Shown here one piece after another: positions 20,967 to 32,727 of a DNA stretch of 64,000 bases. The position numbers and the translations under genes are program-made. The notes under the pieces were generated by a model. The model searched no databases and had not been told where the DNA came from. It was given only the letters and a program-made list of their open reading frames with translations. Numbering within the stretch: position 1 is the stretch's first letter; every line of letters begins with the position of its first letter. The DNA lies in the NCBI GenBank assembly GCA_019633425.1, contig WSUB01000005.1, positions 248,001-312,000 of the forward strand. Direction: 5' to 3'. Source of the DNA: Tulasnella sp. 424 (taxonomy: Eukaryota > Basidiomycota > Agaricomycetes > Cantharellales > Tulasnellaceae).

Positions 20967-23323
20967 CTATTGTTGCTGCTCGTGCCCAACATGTGCCATT
21001 ACCTGGCATAAAACTAAGTCCGCCTTGACGTGGACTGTCTCTTGAGCGTCAGGAATACTATCGCCTTTCTGACTCTTGAGCCATTTCGACACAATCCACT
21101 CTTCGTTGTTACCCCATTTCCGCTCGAATTCAGGGAGTGCCTCAGGGTGGCTCACCCATAAAACTTCCTTGACTGCTCGCCACCTGTATGATATTCAGGT
21201 CAGTCCGAGAGCAATATTCCATAGCGCGAGAACGTACGCGGAATCCAAAGCACCAACAACCCATCTGGAAGGATATCAACACGTCAGAAGGAGCTTCTCA
21301 GTCTCTCGAGGAGGAGTGGACTTACGCATGCCGAACACTGAGAGCTTCTCCAGCAAAGTGGATATGACCATTTGCAGCTGGTCGGGTAAGACTCTTGTAC
21401 AAACTTGAGAATTCTCCCGGGCCGAAGAACGCGAAAGCGCCTAAAGTACAGCTGAGTGAGCGAGGGCCCATTGCGTTCGTCCAACATGAAACAAACCTTG
21501 AGTGTATTCATCATGTTGCCAGTCCCAGCCAAAGTGATCGACATACTGCTCCTGAAGGAACTCGTATCGCATGTTGTGGATGGCAGCGAGGTCACGGAGA
21601 ACCAAATCCTTCACTTGTTCCTTGCACTTATCTCCAGCAGAGATGAGCGCCCCAAGGCGAAGAGCATCCTACCACAACTTAAGTCAACAAGCAACATCGA
21701 TTTAAGATGGACTGACTGAGCCTTACATGGGTCCAAGAGTAAGAGGCAATCAGGACCCTGCTCTCCGGCTCGGTATCTGGATTCAGCGAAGTTCCGTAGG
21801 ACGGATAGACAACCGTCCTCACGCATCTAGGTCCTCAGCTCAGTCATTTAATCACGAATAGGCCCTGATTGAATGGTTTCACTCACCGATCGCTGTAGCT
21901 TTGGCCGCCCACAATGTTCAACTTCTCCCCATTAATGGTCTTGGCGGTTCGCCACCATTGCGACTTGAAAATAACTCCGATCTTCTCTGACGGTCCGTAC
22001 TGTAGTTGGCGCAAGGCATTGTACTGGTGGATGTCCAGCTGCGCCTGTTCTATGTCGAGAGACCGAAGAACAGGGAGAGGGAGCGTCGAGATGACATGGT
22101 GATATTGGCGGGACTTTTCTTCGCCTGCAACGCGGACGTAGATGCCCGATTCGCGATTGATGCGGTCGTTGTTTGCAGCAGCCTTGATCCCTACCACGCG
22201 TTTGTTGAGTTGGATCGCTTCTGAATTCTTCTTGTCGATATAGGTTTTCATTGCGTCCGGGAGGACATGTGAACCACCCCTTTGTGACACAAACATGTAC
22301 CTCAGTCAACCATTTCTACTGTACCATGCAGCAAGACAAACGACTCACTTGAGGCACCAGAAATCTTGCTTGGGCGCATCCTTATAGGTTCCAAATGCAA
22401 TGGATTCGAGGACCATTTCGGCCAAACCCTGATCAAACCAGCCTGTACCAAAGCTGACCGTTTCCAGCCAGTTGATTGTCTGGGTGTCGAGCCCTTTGAC
22501 GAGGCCGAGATAGCTTCGGGAAGTGTGTTTATCGTGCTCCATGAGCTTTTTCCATCCAGCATCACCATTGGTTTTAAGATCCTCGAGCAGCAGGGGGACG
22601 AAGTCTACCAGAAGTTTTTCCCATAGGATTGTGTCTGCCCCTTTGGCGAGGTCTTCAGGACTGATTCCCATTTCCTCGAACTCGAAGTCGGAAGTCTTGA
22701 GCTTGAGGTTTTTGACTCGCACTGGAGGTTGACCGTTGTAGCAGGCAAAGGCGTTGGGAGATTTGAACTCATATTTGATCATCTTGCCTTTGATATCAAT
22801 CCCATCCGAGTTCAGTTGCGTGCTTTCGAACAATTCGAAGGTGCGCTTCATGGTAGCGTTCTTCGGATAGCGCATGGCTCCGACATCCTGGAACGGACCA
22901 CGTTAACGTCGAGAGTCGGAACCGATGAGAGGATCATGCAGCAGGTAGTCGAAGCGAACTCACGAAGTAGTCGTAGAAGTTGCCATTTTCAAACTTGTGA
23001 GTGAAAAGCCTGCCGCCAACTCGGTCGCGGGCCTCGAGTACTTCGTATGGGACGTTGACGGAGTCGAGCATCATGGCGGCGTACAGACCTCCGACTCCGC
23101 CGCCGAGAATGCCAACTGTCTTGTTCCCGATATAGCCGGAATTGAAAGAAGCAGTCTCGGTTTCGGGCATAGGAATTTCAATGGGGTTGTCGTTGTCGAG
23201 CTTGTCGAGCATGTGTTCCTCGATGATGTATCGACCGTATAGAGAGTAGACATCTTTAACCTTTTCGGCGGTGTCAGCCTGAGTGTTGTCGTTGGGGGAA
23301 GCGTTAGAAATGGAGGTTTGCAT
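20967..23323 (-). CDS. L-amino-acid oxidase-type flavin amine oxidase (640 aa)
   Basis: Eight exons: 23323..22964, 22887..22349, 22279..21887, 21826..21727, 21668..21497, 21440..21326, 21264..21238, 21183..20967. All introns are GT-AG and the total is 641 codons. The ATG at 23323 opens a sequence with no signal peptide, so the enzyme is probably intracellular. The FAD Rossmann motif is at residues 70-79 (VGILGGGVGGLYAA), followed by EVLEARDRVGGRL. The substrate region includes KGGSHVLPDAM. The C-terminal FAD motif is GHIHFAGEALS...WVVGALDSAWRA. Fungal enzymes of this type oxidise L-amino acids to 2-oxo acids, ammonia and hydrogen peroxide, serving nitrogen scavenging. The last exon may have one more intron (a GTAATG after LVLCQ). 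It lies within a cluster of the P-family genes. Confidence 0.88.
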
Positions 23324-24740
23324 GTCGTCTTTGAGAGCGTAATGACAATGGGAAGATGGCAAGTATGTGGAAGTGATGGTTGTGTTGGAGTCGAGAAGTA
23401 TCGTTTCTCGCTGCTTTTAAAGACCTCCTTCCGACGCCCTCCCATCGATTCCAGCCGGCCGACCGACCGTCAGATGAGCCGCAGGATATTCCCAAAAAGG
23501 AATACATGAAATGGTCCGAGTAACTGACTGAGGTGTAGAGCGAATAAGCAAGGCTTCAGGACCTCCCGAAGGGTCGACCTCGTACCGCACACAAGCGCCT
23601 GTAATTTCCAAGGTACAAGCCACGCAACGCGCTTTAGAGCAAAGCGCCCGCACACACAAGAATGAGTGAAGAGGATTGGATAGTATTCGGAAATGTACGT
23701 CTTGGAGGAGGTAATAGTGACCCGGAGGCTGCTACGCGCAAGGTCGGATGAAGGTACGCACTTGGTATGTAAATCGTTTCCTACCGAATTCGAAGGGGGA
23801 ATTGCTGCCGTAAGTTGCCAAAAGGATTGAACTGCGTGCCGATGTCAGGAGAGACTGATTGGTACAGGTCGCTCGTAGGGCCCGAGGTCGTAGGCGCTGA
23901 CGAATAGTGGTGGCTGTCGAACCAAAGCCTGACCGTGTCAAAGACCGTTGCAAAAGAACGGTCACAAGAAGGCTGATTTCCGAATAGCACGGGTCAGCAC
24001 CGTTGAGCTAAGCGCGCGACCCATCCCTCGTACCACGTTTTTAGACGTGGCTGCTCAAAAAGACGTCAAAATGTCTGTACCGAAGCAATTGACGAGGCTT
24101 TAGTCCCTTCGGAATTCGAGGCTTGGTGACGGTCACTCGATGTTTGCGAATAGGTCAGCGCTATCGAAGCCAAACACGCGACGCTGGTTTACGTTGAGCT
24201 CAGGACCTTTGGCCGTTCAATCCAAGAATATTAATGCTGACCTTGTGAGACAAGCGAGGTGACCAACTCTCCAACTGCATCGAACAACATAGGGATTGTC
24301 GGAGTTCCTTCATGCCGCGAACGTTCGGGTGGATATTCCTGCGCGAGCATGCATCGTGCGTGAAGATTCGAGCACCAGGTCGAAGGCCTGGCGACGGAGA
24401 TTAGCTCACCTCGACTACATCTATATTATATACGACCCTGTGCACCCTCGATTGGCATGGTGTTAACTTGTTTTTATGAGACGCTCGCAAAGAGATGGTG
24501 TTAGTCAAGACTCGAATGGAACGCGACGCGGGTCACGAGGTGAACCGGAGATATGAGTCTATCTCCTTCGTTATCCACGGTCCGAGGTTAACCTGGTTCG
24601 AGTTTCAGAGCGCGGATTAAATTTCGATTGTACGATGAGAAATGCCATTTAATTAAAGGCACTCAAGCTTCAGAGCAATGCGATAGGATATTACAAGATA
24701 TAGTCATACTTCGATAAGAGTGGTTGCCTCGGGCGGTAGT
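23324..24740. other. 1.4 kb intergenic, no gene seen
   Basis: Upstream region of the L-amino-acid oxidase gene and 3' side of P2. Short ORFs on both strands have no recognisable motif. Confidence 0.35.
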
Positions 24741-25581
24741 CTAGCACACTGTGCAAGCACCCGTCTCCTTCTTAATGATATCATGCCATTCCTGAGGGAA
24801 GAATCCGGCCCATGTACCGTTTGAGAACTCGACGAATGCGCGGCTGGGTTTGTAGGGGCTGAGATAGGCGGTCTACCGAAACCATCGTCGACGTTAGGAC
24901 ATGTCCAGCCTCCTCTGGACCAACCCCAAGAGCTCACCTTGACGCCCGGCCGCTTCATGGTTTCGTTCCACCAAGACCAGTCAGGTGCAACGGACCAGTT
25001 GAACCGCCCAGTCTTTCCAAAGATGACGAATGCGCTGTCGTAACCCAGAACGATCTCGCGGATGCCCTCATTGAAGTAGTTCCCGACAGCAACTTCGAGA
25101 CACTTGCGAGACACGTCGGACTGCAGCATCTGCTCGGGTTGAACCGTACGGCAAAGGTATGTCGGAGGGTTATGACCGTCGATCTCGACGCGTTGAACGT
25201 TTGTCATGGCGCTGTTTTTCGATATGTCGTCTTCGAGGGCCTTCGGTAGCCGTTCCCAAGCTAAGGAGAAGGCAGAGAGCGTTGATGGCTGAAGAATGCT
25301 CAGGAAGTAAGAACAGGCGTACCGTAAGCCCCGTCCAAAGTAGTGAGAAAAAATCCGCCGCTCGGAAATATGACGAGACTTCGAATCTTCTCAGTAGTGA
25401 ATCTACTGTCGTTCTTCAAGTAGTTGTGCAAGTCGGTATCTACGTTCCGCCTAGGTCAAAACCGTTCACATGAGAGAATGCACGGAGGGGATATGCTGAC
25501 CCCGCTGGAAAACACTCACCAGATGGATCGTTTGCCATCGTTGTAATACCAGCTATCGTTGGGTCCGAAGGTAAAGATCAT
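24741..25581 (-). CDS. Four-repeat family protein P2 (214 aa) with C-terminal CaaX-like end
   Basis: Exons 25581..25520, 25450..25323, 25260..24938, 24872..24741 (62/128/323/132 bases; phases 2/1/0). The sequence starts MIFTFGPNDSWYYNDGKRSIW. Repeated units are SLVIFPSGGFFLTTL (residues about 42-60), EIVLGYDSAFVIFGK with PDWSWWNE (about 130-160), and LSPYKPSRAFVEFSNGTWAGF (about 175-195). Between units are helical linkers such as SRKCLEVAVGNYF. The protein ends GACTVC, which has the form of a CaaX prenylation box; P1 and P3 lack it. Family function is unknown to me. Confidence 0.78.
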
Positions 25582-25801
25582 GGCGAGGGCTCTATATGTT
25601 TAACAAGTAGTGTAATAGTTGAGATGACTGAGCGGAGGTAGACTCGGGCTTGGTTGACAACCGGGAATGGGGGTGTTGAGGACTAACGCAACGCGTACGA
25701 GTTGAGCTTTTCAATGACTGCTCGACTGCGGATCATCTTTAAGGTTCTCGCTCGATTTCGGCCAATTAAGCCATATATGGACAGATTTTGCATCGAAAAC
25801 G

Positions 25802-26347
25802 TCATCGATTGGCGAGAGTTGACATCGTAGAGTCAGCTGGCATTGAAGAAGAGAGGTAACTGCTGAAGCTCCAAGGAATAGCCACATGAAAAACTACCTC
25901 GCTCGTAATTGCATACAGCAAGGCCGAGTGGCTTTCGGTCTGAAGCAGCAAGCTAACGCGTTCGGCTTGTATTTCGGCCCCTCTCTCGGACATAGTCGCC
26001 TCCATTGCCATACCTGGTTTCGTATGAAGCCATTCCCCCCAGACCTTTACCGGGCTTGCCAATGCTATAATCTGTGGGTTTCTCGCATGACTTGCATTGG
26101 CCAATAGCAGATTCCCCTCGATTTTAAGTACAGCAGAGCAACTTGCCCTATCGTACAGCGAGAGCAAGATCTTCTTGACCGGGTCAGTGCGTCTCATCGG
26201 CAAGCAAAGGCCCAAGTTCAGGAGAATCCATGTAGATTCCGAAGGAACTGATTTGGGGCCCAACTTGGAGGAAGTGGGCGAACTGACAGATGCGTTGAGC
26301 GAGTAGTGGAGAAAGGCAAGCACGAACAAACCATATATCAACGCCAT
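25802..26347 (-). CDS. Hypothetical protein (181 aa), weak
   Basis: An uninterrupted minus-strand ORF. The ATG at 26347 is the first outside the P3 gene; the frame itself extends back into P3's last exon. It starts with a hydrophobic segment (MALIYGLFVLAFLHYSL), which could be a signal anchor, followed by a low-complexity Ser/Leu-rich sequence with no recognised domain. It may be chance. Confidence 0.25.
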   Translation of the reverse strand: MALIYGLFVLAFLHYSLNASVSSPTSSKLGPKSVPSESTWILLNLGLCLPMRRTDPVKKILLSLYDRASCSAVLKIEGNLLLANASHARNPQIIALASPVKVWGEWLHTKPGMAMEATMSERGAEIQAERVSLLLQTESHSALLYAITSEVVFHVAIPWSFSSYLSSSMPADSTMSTLANR

Positions 26348-26423
26348 GATCACAAAACAAATAACCCGAGTTAAGATACAGTAGTCATCGGAGGGTGGGA
26401 TATTGACTTCGAAGTGCAAAACT

Positions 26424-27220
26424 TTATTTGTTGATGATAGCCAGCCATTCTTGAGGGAACGCTCCTGCCCAGCCTCCATCGGTGAACTCGATGACCGCTC
26501 TTCGTGCATCATACGGACTAAGCCACACGTTCTAAGTCGGGCAGGTGGATTATGTGAGCTATATTTAGCTTATAAACTGCTTTATGCGCCATACCTTAAT
26601 TGCTTTCGGGCCCCTAAGCTGCTTGTTCAACCAGTCCCAGTCACCCACCAGCCAACTGACTTTGGTTCCTTTGCCGAGGACAACGTAAGAACCATTATAT
26701 CCCAAAGCAATGTCGCGTATCCCTTCAATGGCATATTTGCGTAAGACTACTTCAAGACATTTACGAGGGACTTCGTGCTGGAGGAACTCGGCCTTGTCCG
26801 TCCGAATTAGGAATGTTGTGGGATTCGCGCTGTCGACCTCAATCCTCTGAACGGAAGTTTTGAGTACGGCAGTATCAACCTCTTTCTCGATTCCGGAGGG
26901 TACAGAAAGTGTTGCTGTCCCAGGGCGTTTCGTCAGGTTCGGTTGGACATCGAGCAACCGAAGGTGCCTCACCCCATTGCCCGTTTAGGGCGGTTAGGAA
27001 ATAGCCACCGTTGGGGAACAAGACCAAGCTAGTAACTTTCCCCGTAGCAAACCTGGCATCGTCTTTTAGGAGAGAGTTCAGCTTAGTTGGCAAGTTTCGC
27101 CTGTGGGAAACATGTCGCTCTGTCATTAAACCGCTCGCTGTGAGAACGGCGCACTTACCATATTGAACGCTTCCGGTCGTTAAAGTACCAGCCGTCGTTG
27201 GGTCCAAACGCAAAAATCAT
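26424..27220 (-). CDS. Four-repeat family protein P3 (205 aa)
   Basis: Exons 27220..27159, 27100..26973, 26914..26595, 26531..26424 (62/128/320/108 bases; phases 2/1/0). Starts MIFAFGPNDGWYFNDRKRS. Units: SLVLFPNGGYFLTAL, DIALGYNGSYVVLGKGT with DWDWLNKQL, and LSPYDARRAVIEFTDGGWAGAF. Intron 2 (58 bases) happens to be open in frame, but splicing it restores the alignment with P1 and P2. Ends AIINK, with no CaaX-like box. Same orientation as P1 and P2. Confidence 0.75.
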
Positions 27221-27909
27221 AGTGGTAAAGGGAGTGCTGTCCTAAAGAAGTGGTGTCGGTGAGTCGTTGAAAGAAGGTCGCTTTGTGCATCGTGCGGGTT
27301 TTATGGGCGATTCATACCAAGACCGTGACTTCGATCGATTAGACAGGGGCTCAGTTGAAGATAGAAGAATCTGCTTTACGAATTGGGAGAATAGTTATCG
27401 ATCGGAGATGGTACTTCGAGTCTCAGCGCGTACCTGTGAGAAGCGCTGTGCTTTGGCAGGCGCCATCGGCCTGGAAAAGGCTAAAGGGCTCGCGTGCAAA
27501 TCGAATCATGGACGGCACACAGCATTGTCCACATTCCGGTCTGGGATGCTCAGGCTTGTGAAGGCGGTACCGAAGTAGCGAAGCAAACTCTCAAGACCGG
27601 GATCGCCAGCCCCGACGGGGTGTACGAGCGAGGAAGGTGGATTTTCCTTTGGTGTGTGTAGGCGCTCTCGGTGAGCACCGCCAGTCGTAGATGACGCGAG
27701 AGACTTATATACGGCAGAGGGACAAGTCACGAGGCGCTGCATGTTGGCGGTACATACTCTCATTTACTATTTTTGGCGGAGCAGTGAGTCGCAAAGTCTC
27801 CGAGATGCTCTGGTGTCAGCAGGAAACCTTCCAAAGAATCTCTTGACGCGAATCTCTCTTGTTTCAGTGCCAAAAGGCTATCCGACACAGGACGAACTAT
27901 CTCCCTAAT
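27221..27909. other. Intergenic, no gene seen
   Basis: Promoter side of P3 and 3' side of the oil-body-associated protein gene. ORFs on both strands lack recognisable domains. Confidence 0.35.
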
Positions 27910-28756
27910 TTATTTCTTCAGCTGAGCCTCTTTCCAAGCCTGGTCGGCATCTACTGGAACTGTCAGTGACAAGCTTGAGACGGAACATTGCTTCCACTTA
28001 CCGGAATGAAGCTTCGGTTCTTGAATGTATTCTCTCTCCCTCTGCTTTGTCTTATAGTCTGAGCCAAATCTACTGTCTCTCTCTGATACCACACGCTCGA
28101 AGTCAAACTGGCCAGGACCCGTGAAACTCGTCATAAGCTGGGGCTGACCCAGCGGCAGTTTATCGCCCCTATCAACCTGCCAGAGGTGATAAACCTTTCC
28201 GTACAGGGTAATAACATCTTCCATTTCCGCTGTTTCCGCCTTTTGCCAGAGCGCTTCGGGTACGGCCGTCGGCTTTGGCATGATCAACATACCAGACTTG
28301 ACTTCGTAGACATGCGAATGCCACAGCCTGCGTTCTTCCGGGTCCAAGGTCTCGTACAAACGAGGGGAGATCATATACTCGATGCCAATCAAACGGGCAT
28401 TCGGCTCCGGGCTATCGTAAAGAATGCACTGCCTAACGTCTTCAGATACAGCATGAGCCCTAAATGTCTAAGTCGAGCTACGACGATGTGCTCACCCTCA
28501 TTGAGATGACTGCAGAAGTGGTTCGTTTCGACAAAATCGAGTCGGTTCATGGGCATACGCATGGAAAGCGTTCAGGTGAGCGCAGATATGGTTGACAGGG
28601 CGGAAGTCCTGCATTTGAGAGGGTAGTAAGAGCCTCAGGAGGGGTTCAAAATGCTCTCACCTGCGTCGCCGCAGCTCCAGTCTCAAGAACGAAACTTTTC
28701 ATAGTAAGCGGTTCACCGCTGGCTCGGTTGAATTCCGGGACTGCGTTAGTGGTCAT
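27910..28756 (-). CDS. Oil-body-associated protein (OBAP / DUF1264 family) with a one-base frameshift
   Basis: Exons 28756..28661, 28608..28496, 28439..28002, 27959..27910. The family is clear from [56 protein letters not shown] and [17 protein letters not shown]. OBAPs are lipid-droplet-associated proteins in plants and are found widely in fungi; their molecular activity is unclear. Exon 2 is 113 bases, one more than the frame allows. The surplus T lies in the run TTTT about 28532..28535 (plus-strand AAAA): with three Ts the sequence reads [15 protein letters not shown] and joins exon 3 in phase, while with four it stops. Either the allele is broken or the base is a sequence error. Intact length would be about 231 residues. 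Confidence 0.82.
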
Positions 28757-29230
28757 GGGCTCTCTGGAATGGAGATGGAATGAAAGAAATGTCCTCTGGG
28801 GAAATGCGACGTGTTAGACGGCCTAAAAGCCATCGGAACATACCTTGACGTCATGCGGGAATAGCTTCTGCATAGGTGGGACTGTGCGGTAGCCAAATGA
28901 CAGCATAGTCGCATCGCTAAGTCTGTGGATTGCGTGTTTGGGGGAGTTGTGTCATGGCGAGGATTCTTTTGCGAATAGTGACGTCGTTCGAGGAGGGCCG
29001 TCGTACGTCCACCGCCGGGTACATCATGTCATGCGGACATGGACTTCAATAGATTGCTGGCACGATATAAAATACGGCATCCAAAATTGTCCCAGTGGGT
29101 GGTGTACAAAGTATAAGTTACAGCGAAAGCACCTCATTGACCGGAAATCTGAACAACGAATAACATAGACAAAGCTGGTTTACAAGACACTCAATATACG
29201 CTCACCCGGCATCCAAGAGTCCAAAATAAG
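28757..29230. other. Intergenic, no gene seen
   Basis: 474 bases upstream of the oil-body-associated protein gene and downstream of BIR1; nothing recognisable. Confidence 0.35.
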
Positions 29231-31951
29231 TTACAATGCCTCCAGCTGTCGCCGAACCTCCTCCGCCCGCTCGTCGAAGCTTTGCAGCTCCCGTTCACCG
29301 TCAGCTTTTAGATGTTCGTACGCCTCCTGCATCTGTTTGCGGACGTATTCGATTAAGGTCATTTTCCTCTCTTCCGCAGTAAACGTGACTTCGGGAGGAG
29401 GGGGAGCGAGTTCGGGTGAAGCCATCCGAACGTCTGGTTTGTCCTGGACAGCTGGTTTCGGGGTCGTCTGTTGTTGGGCATTTGATAAAGCATTGGCCTT
29501 AGGGGTCCGCTGCGGGCTCTTGGCTCTTTCGAGAGGAATGATGCCATTAACCTTGCCCTTGACAGGAGCGATGGCAGAAGCTTGGATAGCACCAGTAGCT
29601 TTATTAATGGCACCACTGTCCACTAGGGGCAGATTAGGTCGGTCCTCCTCCATCAGCCCTGGCTCCTCGACCTCTGACTGCTCGGTGGGCACGGAGGCCT
29701 CGGTACCAGAAAGATCCTCCGCTTCAGTCCCTGGCTCACTGTCCGGTTCCGGCTCCGGCTCGGTGACCTGATTTGACGTAGATTCCACGATATCGTCAAC
29801 CTCCATTTCGTTGGCTTCTGGAGAGGGAGGTTCAGGTTCGGGAGTTTTGGCTTTCTTTGTAGCCTTCTTGCTCTTCGCAGTATTCTTGCCTCCCTTCTTG
29901 GGTTTTGCTTTAGGTGGGGCAACTTCCTCCGGTTCGGGTTCCGCCTCCACTTCTGGCTCAGGTGTCGCGATAGTCGGGAAGGGAACTTTGTTCATCTCTT
30001 TCGACTTCGCTGACGCTGACGGTTTCTCCAAAGATTCGATCTTGCGCGATGGAACAACGACCTCCGGTGGACTGGCTTTCTTCCCCGGTTTTGGTTTCGA
30101 CGGAGGTTCCGGAGCTGGGGGCGGTAAGGCATCGAAGTCGTCTTCAACGACGGGTTCAGCTTTCTTGGTCGCCTTCTTAGCATTCGTCTTGGTTTTCTTT
30201 GGAGGCTTAGCTACCGGCTCAGGCTCGGGCTCCTCCATTTCCTCATCTTCTTCCGGAGAGGGTGGGCGAGGCGCCTGCTTCTTGCGGCTGACCTTCGCGC
30301 CATTCACCTCGACAGCACTGTCTGGGGCCTGACCAGTGGGATGCCGAGAGCCTTTCACAGCTCCACCAGACGCTTTCTGAACGGACTGTGACCGATTGCT
30401 AGCACCACGTGAAGGTCCAGCGGCATTTTCGTCCTCTTCAGGTTGTGGTCGGCTTGCGTCGCGAGATGGCGCCTGTCGCTGGATTTGGCCCTGCGGCTGG
30501 GTCCGACTGCGTCCATGGCCACTAGTTTTGGGCGGGGGTGCGGGAGCAGCTTCGAAATCCGACGCTTCCATAGGTTCGTCCTCTTCTTCCTCCTTCACTT
30601 CGGGCGGTGTTGGCACCGCTGCTACTTTCTTCGATCTTGTAGACTTTGCGAGTGGATTCGCGCTCGGCACCACACTTGATTTCCCTCGCGTGGCTTTCTT
30701 TGTTGGTTTAGGAGGAGGTGGGGGGATAACCTCGGATTCCGCTTCGGGTTCGGAAGCCTCGTCGATGACGTTTGGCTTCGCGGTAGAAGCAGCTCGAGTA
30801 AGTCTGAGGGCAAAAGGGTCAGTATATCTGGTGGCTTCCATGACCACAAAACCAACAAACAAACCTCTTTCCCTTCGTCGACGTCCCTGTTTCAGCATTC
30901 GGTTGTCTTGACGCAGTGGCAGGAGCGCGTTGGCTTTGGTTTAGGGCAGCAGACGAGGGCTTTCGACTAGAGCCCTTTTGTGTCGAGGCTTTGCGCGATG
31001 TTGTAGTTGGGGCGACGGGTGTCAGGAAGTCCACCTCGTCTGGTCCATCCATCGTTTCATTTGGGTCGAACACCTTTCCGGTGAATATAGGACAGTTCGG
31101 ACGTTTCTTTTGATGTAGGGCACTGAGGAAGGAAATTCAAAATGAAGTCTAGACCCCTTAAAACCAGGCCACGTACAGCGGGACATCATCCATCTCCCAG
31201 TCCGCGAATGCGGTTTGGCAGTATGGGCAAGTCGCCATATCAGGGCTTGAAGCCGTTGGAGTATAAACAAATCCGGCCTCGGCTACCTATCATAAAAGTT
31301 TGTAAGCAACAGTAATGAGTAGGCGAGCGCATAGACCAACTTTCTTGGATGTAATGCCATGTTTGCTGCCAGCTTGGTCGTGCGGCCAGTATGTCCCGAA
31401 AGTTCCGCGACGCGCTCTCTCTAAAGCGCGTGCTGTCGGCAGTCGATCCGAGGACATGAACCGCCATCTAAGAGAGAACAGAATCGCGTGATGCGCTTGC
31501 TTAGCGTCCAAGGATTGTTCCGGCGCGTCCGGCAAGGGTGGCCTGAAGGCTGTGTGTCAACTCACGTATCCTTCCCGACTCTCTCACTCTGGATGGAGCA
31601 GACCGCTAAGGCCCACGAGCACTTCGTCTGCTTAACCCTCTTCGCATGCTCATAATGTGGATCATCCTGTTCCTCCCAACCGCCGAGAGTATGCCCGCAC
31701 ATGAAGCATTCGACTTCGTCCACGATCCCGCTGGCATTTGGGTCATTTCGGTCGGGGTAGAAGAACCCAGCTTGGGCTAATGTTGAAGGGTTGGCCTTGA
31801 ATGTTGATGGGTGAGGCCACGCATCTGGTGGAGGAGGTGCTGCTTTGGCTTTCTTGCCGCGGGACTTAGCTGGGGCTGGCTGGATCGGCTGGGGAGGGTT
31901 GAAGGACGTGACGCGTGCCTCCACCACGTACATAGGCGGATGTGACGCCAT
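29231..31951 (-). CDS. BIR1: Bir1 / survivin-like chromosomal passenger complex protein with two BIR domains (817 aa)
   Basis: Exons 31951..31566, 31467..31341, 31286..31177, 31122..30865, 30803..29231; total 818 codons. BIR1 lies at about residues 45-118 with zinc ligands C82, C85, H102 and C111 (spacing C-x2-C-x16-H-x8-C). BIR2 lies at about 145-222 with C191, C194, H211 and C218 (C-x2-C-x16-H-x6-C). A long low-complexity middle is rich in acidic, Pro and Lys runs. The C-terminus is a helix (TLIEYVRKQMQEAYEHLKAD) like the part of Bir1/survivin that packs with INCENP and borealin. The known family role is to recruit Aurora B to centromeres and the spindle midzone. Donor GTTGGT of intron 2 is weak but keeps the BIR frame. 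Confidence 0.9.
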
Positions 31952-32330
31952 GCTGAGCCACCTGATGTCGAAGGCGACGTCCGACTGCGAAATATGGAGT
32001 AGTGGAACCGAGAGGAAAGGGGAGACTGGGAGCGACCGGCGCGTGTTGTTTGTCGTTCTGATGTTGACTGAGTGTGAGCCGCGCGAAGCGTAGATTGAAT
32101 CCCACGATTCATCTTAGGTAAGGAGACGCACGACAAAGTGTTATGGGGGCAGGCAACTTCGTGATCCTTTCTCGTCTTAGCTCCTTCGCGTCTTAATCCT
32201 CTCGCTGGAGGATCGCTTTTCATTCAGAACCTGTTGGCTTGCATAATGAGGTATCTAGAAAGATTCTCTGTTACGTCACGACCTTCATCCGAATCCTGAT
32301 AGTCCTCGTTTCGTTGGACTAGCCAAAACC

Positions 32331-32580
32331 GGAACTCCTCAACAAATCCAGGAATGAGTTACGATGGAATAGCTGCGGGTATTAAATCCCTCTAGAAGAT
32401 ATGCGTTTGAAGACCTGCAACTCATCGAATTTGGCAAAGCTGCTGCATTGGACGGGTTACCAATCGTAGGGAGCGCTGCTTTTGTGTTCAGCAGCGACCA
32501 TCCGACACAAATCAAGCCCTCAAACGGCTCTGAGAAGTTGTATATGATCTTGTCGGCAGTGAGTTCCGAATTAACACCCC
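32331..32580 (+). pseudogene. Decayed copy of the RSM22 5' coding region
   Basis: A plus-strand stretch reads EDLQLIEFGKAAAL, then SAAFVFSSDHPTQIKPS and EKLYMILSAV. It lines up with DDLQLAQSTEVARL, SPAAVFGSDRPAHIKLS and REAIQALVDS of RSM22 (36600..36800). GGAACTCCTCAACAAATCC at 32331 matches the RSM22 ELLNES codons near 36527. Nothing follows from the rest of RSM22. It sits on the 3' side of GST1, so an earlier duplication of the GST-RSM22 interval left it. The rest of 31952..32727 shows nothing I recognise. Confidence 0.6.
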
Positions 32581-32727
32581 TTGCTATCTCTTTCCATGTC
32601 GATCAGACCCACGATTTGGCTTAAGTCCTTATAGCCTTTCCAGTCCAATAAGACGCCTTCCATTCCTCAGGTAGCTATTTTATTGGTGAATTTTGGATCT
32701 TATATAAATATAAAAGATACGAATCGT

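Noticed and set aside
26569..26972. P3 exon 3 as a single-exon ORF read through intron 2
   Set aside because: Read-through breaks the alignment with P1 and P2, while splicing at 26972/26914 restores it.
29337..30911. Large plus-strand ORFs rich in Ser, Gly and Ala
   Set aside because: They are antisense shadows of the Lys/Pro/Glu-rich exon 5 of BIR1.
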